Shown here: positions 6,096 through 7,561 of the stretch, one piece after another | How positions within the stretch are numbered: the first letter of the stretch is position 1 | How the letters are laid out: the number at the start of each line of letters is the position of its first letter | Source: Gallionellaceae bacterium | GTDB lineage: Bacteria; Pseudomonadota; Gammaproteobacteria; Burkholderiales; Gallionellaceae | Assembly: GCA_003151655.1 (NCBI GenBank) | Contig: PLYB01000301.1 | Location: 1 to 7,561, forward strand | Length of the DNA stretch: 7,561 nt | Direction: 5' to 3' | The notes under the pieces: generated by a model | What the model saw: the letters and a program-made list of their open reading frames with translations, nothing else | The model's database searches: none | Told to the model about the DNA's origin: nothing | Program-made: the position numbers and the translations under genes

Positions 6096-6110
6096 GTATA
6101 CTTTACTTTT
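6087..6110. promoter_or_regulatory. Perfect 24-bp palindrome, candidate operator of the XRE antitoxin
   Basis: The half-site AAAAGTAAAGTA (6087-6098) is followed without spacer by its exact reverse complement (6099-6110). Each half also contains a repeated GTAAAGTA-like core. The element begins 28 bp upstream of the antitoxin ATG and covers the predicted -35. XRE antitoxins commonly repress their own operons from such sites, so this is the best operator candidate in the window. Confidence 0.65.
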
Positions 6111-6162
6111 TCTGTCGTCATAAATCCGCAACAATAGGGAGCCGCCTCTCCTTGCTATTCGC

Positions 6163-6175
6163 CCAACGACGTTGG
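6163..6175. repeat. Short perfect inverted repeat CCAACG-A-CGTTGG
   Basis: Six-base perfect arms around a single A lie in the divergent region between the XRE gene and the small ORF. It could be a regulator site. It is short and there is no other copy in the window. Confidence 0.3.
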
Positions 6176-6253
6176 ATGCTCAATGCTACGATGGTCAGAA
6201 TTCCATTGCCGCTTGTATTGAATGATTCTGACTTAACGTGCTAGGATGCCGTT

Positions 6254-6397
6254 ATGAAAAAAGCAATTGCCAATGCCGTTGAGAATAAAACGAAGCCTGT
6301 GAAGCTAGGCGCACGTCACTCTGCGCATCTTGCAAAAGATGTTGCGGCAAAACCCTCTTACAGCAAAGCAGCTCACCAAGCTCATTTCAAAGGTTAA
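6254..6397 (+). CDS. Small basic, His-rich protein of unknown function (47 aa)
   Basis: The ORF starts MKKAIANAVENKTKPVKLGA and ends HQAHFKG. AGGA (6243-6246) lies 7 nt before the ATG, good spacing for translation. The product is Ala/Lys/His-rich (8 Lys, 4 His, 10 Ala or more), strongly basic, with no membrane segment, signal peptide or cysteine. I do not recognise the family. It is transcribed in the same direction as the TIR-like gene that begins 166 bp downstream and divergently from the XRE/AbiEii operon. Codon use looks ordinary, and the ribosome binding site makes it more likely a real gene than a chance ORF. It could be a small nucleic-acid-binding or accessory protein; no function is claimed. 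Confidence 0.55.
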   Translation: MKKAIANAVENKTKPVKLGARHSAHLAKDVAAKPSYSKAAHQAHFKG

Positions 6398-6433
6398 TCC
6401 TGCCGAATTTCGCATCGTTCGCATGCCAGGTTA

Positions 6434-6500
6434 AGCCGTGGTTGCACGGTTACGATAAATAATAATAGAGCCAAGATTTAATCGATTCACGGAAACCGTG
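6434..6500 (+). repeat. Pair of mutually complementary hairpins upstream of the TIR-like gene
   Basis: CCGTG-GTTG-CACGG (6436-6449) and CACGG-AAA-CCGTG (6488-6500) are each local hairpins. The arms can also pair across: CACGGTT (6445-6451) is exactly complementary to AACCGTG (6494-6500). The element lies between the small ORF and the TIR-like gene. No T tract follows either hairpin, so neither is a clear terminator. Confidence 0.4.
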
Positions 6501-6563
6501 GCCCCCTATTCTTCATTCTTCTTTGTTTTCGCTTCATAACTGATATGTCTTTAGGAGTTCTCT

Positions 6564-6974
6564 ATGGCAACATGCTTTGTGATTCAACCTTTCGACTCAG
6601 GAAAATTCGACAAACGTTTTACGGATATTTATAAGCCCTCAATTGAAGCAGCGGGACTCAACGCTTACCGAGTTGACCAAGACCCTTCTGTATCAGTACC
6701 GATTGATGCCATTGAGGAAGGGATTCGCAAGGCTTCTGTTTGTCTCGCAGATATTACAGCCGACAATCCGAATGTTTGGTATGAATTGGGTTTCGCATTT
6801 GCCGCTGGACGCCCAGTTGTTATGGTCTGTTCTGAGGAAAGAACTGGAAAGAAATATCCGTTCGACATACAGCACCGCAGCATAATTAATTATCTTGCTG
6901 AGGCTCCAAGTGACTTTGATAAATTACGGGAAAGTCTAACAACTCGCATCAAAGCACTGCTCCAAAAAAGTTAG
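6564..6974 (+). CDS. TIR/nucleoside-deoxyribosyltransferase-like domain protein, ended by an in-frame TAG
   Basis: 136 aa, with AGGAG 6 nt before the ATG. The protein begins with a hydrophobic strand TCFVIQPF and has SIEAAGLNAYRVD, then SVCLADITADNPNVWYELG followed by FAFAAGRPVVMV. The Asp (D63) and the Glu in NVWYELG (E74) match the layout of the TIR-like/nucleoside 2-deoxyribosyltransferase fold, where this Glu is catalytic for glycosidic cleavage, for example of NAD or nucleosides. Such domains serve as effectors or nucleotide sensors in bacterial defence. The reading frame continues after the TAG (6972-6974) without a shift to 7367 and encodes a winged-helix-like half, so this is probably the N-terminal half of a 267-residue protein broken by a nonsense codon. 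Activity of the N-terminal domain alone is possible. Confidence 0.75.
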   Translation: MATCFVIQPFDSGKFDKRFTDIYKPSIEAAGLNAYRVDQDPSVSVPIDAIEEGIRKASVCLADITADNPNVWYELGFAFAAGRPVVMVCSEERTGKKYPFDIQHRSIINYLAEAPSDFDKLRESLTTRIKALLQKS

Positions 6975-7004
6975 GCATTACAAACACTTGCTGATGATGA
7001 TCCA

Positions 7005-7367
7005 GTGGCTCCTGTTGAAGGCTTATCGCAATCTGAAATAGTCGTGCTGGCCGTCATAGCAGGAAGCAGTTTTTTACCTTCGAACCCTGTATCTGCATAC
7101 AGCGCAAAGCAAGATGCTGAACGTGCTGGCATTACTAATATGGGTTTCAATATTGGTGTTCGGCGGCTCGTCACCAAATCATTTATCAAACTCGAAGAGC
7201 TCCAAGATGAAAATAATGGTGAGCGCTATGATGGAATTCGCATTACCGAAAGTGGATGGACTTGGATTGATGCTAACGAATCACGATTTGTTCTACATCG
7301 CCAATCAAAAAACAGTCACGCGTTGAAGAACAGCGGTTTTGATAGTTTTGATGATATTGCGTTCTGA
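7005..7367 (+). CDS. Winged-helix-like C-terminal half of the split TIR-like gene
   Basis: The frame is the same as that of the TIR-like gene and is open from 6975, directly after its TAG. GTG 7005 is the first possible independent start, but it has no ribosome binding site, which argues against a separate gene. Residues read GLSQSEIVVLAVIAGSSF, then AERAGITNMGFNIGVRRL, then KSFIKLEE and YDGIRITESGWTWI. This is the helix-helix-recognition helix-wing order of a MarR/ArsR-like winged helix, a plausible DNA- or ligand-binding module, followed by a polar tail ending FDSFDDIAF. The ten codons between TAG and GTG (ALQTLADDDP) read as a natural linker. It is best treated as the 3' part of a single disrupted gene. 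Confidence 0.55.
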   Translation: MAPVEGLSQSEIVVLAVIAGSSFLPSNPVSAYSAKQDAERAGITNMGFNIGVRRLVTKSFIKLEELQDENNGERYDGIRITESGWTWIDANESRFVLHRQSKNSHALKNSGFDSFDDIAF

Positions 7368-7505
7368 ATGGACGGACGACGTATACGTGTGCCACTAAAC
7401 TAAAATGTTGAACGTCTTATTTCAGGAGGACTGAAAACAATAGGGACATAATTTCTGGGAATCCTTCTGTTTCACAAACTCGGCCTATTTCTCCCAACAA
7501 TTTCA
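7368..7505. other. Non-coding stretch after the split gene
   Basis: No ORF is supported. It holds a 10-bp palindrome ACGTATACGT (7379-7388) and an inverted repeat TTTCAG-GAGGA-CTGAAA (7420-7436) whose loop carries most of an AGGAGG that is not followed by a start codon. No other structure was seen. Confidence 0.5.
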
Positions 7506-7561
7506 CCCAGTACCAACTAAAAACCCCGCCTTAATCGGCGGGGTTTTTAGTTGGTACTGGG
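7506..7561. terminator. Bidirectional intrinsic terminator within a 25-bp-arm perfect inverted repeat
   Basis: The core is AAAAA-CCCCGCC (7519-7530), loop TTAATC (7531-7536), GGCGGGG-TTTTT (7537-7548): a GC-rich stem followed by a T tract on both strands. It would end transcription of the split TIR-like gene and of anything arriving from the right. The symmetry continues perfectly for 13 further bases on each side (CCCAGTACCAACT and its complement), giving 25-bp arms that reach the last base of the window. Confidence 0.8.

Noticed and set aside
6162..6177. GCCCAAC and GTTGGAT resemble integron attC core sites (RYYYAAC and GTTRRRY)
   Set aside because: The two cores are only 3 bp apart, whereas attC sites need about 50-140 bp with inner L boxes. 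It is explained as a short palindrome.
6970..6976. GTTAGGC at the TAG codon resembles an attC core, suggesting a cassette boundary
   Set aside because: There is no matching inverse core or imperfect palindrome around it, and the protein frame continues sensibly on both sides.

Overview
The window looks like chromosomal accessory DNA from a proteobacterium, most likely a betaproteobacterium. The reasons are a QseBC/TctDE-type two-component pair with moderately GC-rich coding, short overlapping operons, and a GTAGGATGGGT…ACCCATCCTAC dispersed hairpin of a kind I associate with beta- and gammaproteobacterial genomes. This placement is an inference; no rRNA or other marker gene is present. I see no tRNA, CRISPR array, integrase or complete transposon.

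Left part (1-2431, minus strand): stacked toxin-antitoxin (TA) genes. Reading along the minus strand they are hipB then hipA (overlapping 11 bp), a 3' stub of a RelE/HigB-type toxin directly after the hipA stop, an intact HigA2/NadS-like antitoxin overlapping the stub by 8 bp, and a VapB-like antitoxin followed 3 bp later by the first 27 codons of a PIN-domain VapC toxin that runs off the window. The toxin stub suggests that arrival of hipBA removed most of an older toxin gene and left its antitoxin as an orphan.

Middle (2500-4642, plus strand): an OmpR-family response regulator and its sensor histidine kinase, divergent from hipBA across an AT-rich intergenic region rich in dyads. The pair has all the phosphorelay residues and looks functional. 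No obvious target gene lies next to it. A 252-bp gap (4643-4894) holds only inverted repeats, including the dispersed hairpin.

Right part (4895-6110, minus strand): another TA-like pair. An XRE-family regulator/antitoxin overlaps by 8 bp a nucleotidyltransferase of the AbiEii/AbiGii toxin family, which probably starts at TTG. A perfect 24-bp palindrome sits over the predicted promoter and is the best operator candidate in the window.

Far right (6254-7561, plus strand): a small 47-aa basic, His-rich ORF with a good ribosome binding site. It is followed by a TIR/nucleoside-deoxyribosyltransferase-like gene whose reading frame is cut by one in-frame TAG; the frame continues directly into a winged-helix-like C-terminal half. 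The window ends in a long perfect hairpin (25-bp arms) whose core is a bidirectional intrinsic terminator. Overall this is a TA/defence-type island wrapped around a two-component system, with at least one decayed TA locus and one apparently broken effector gene.
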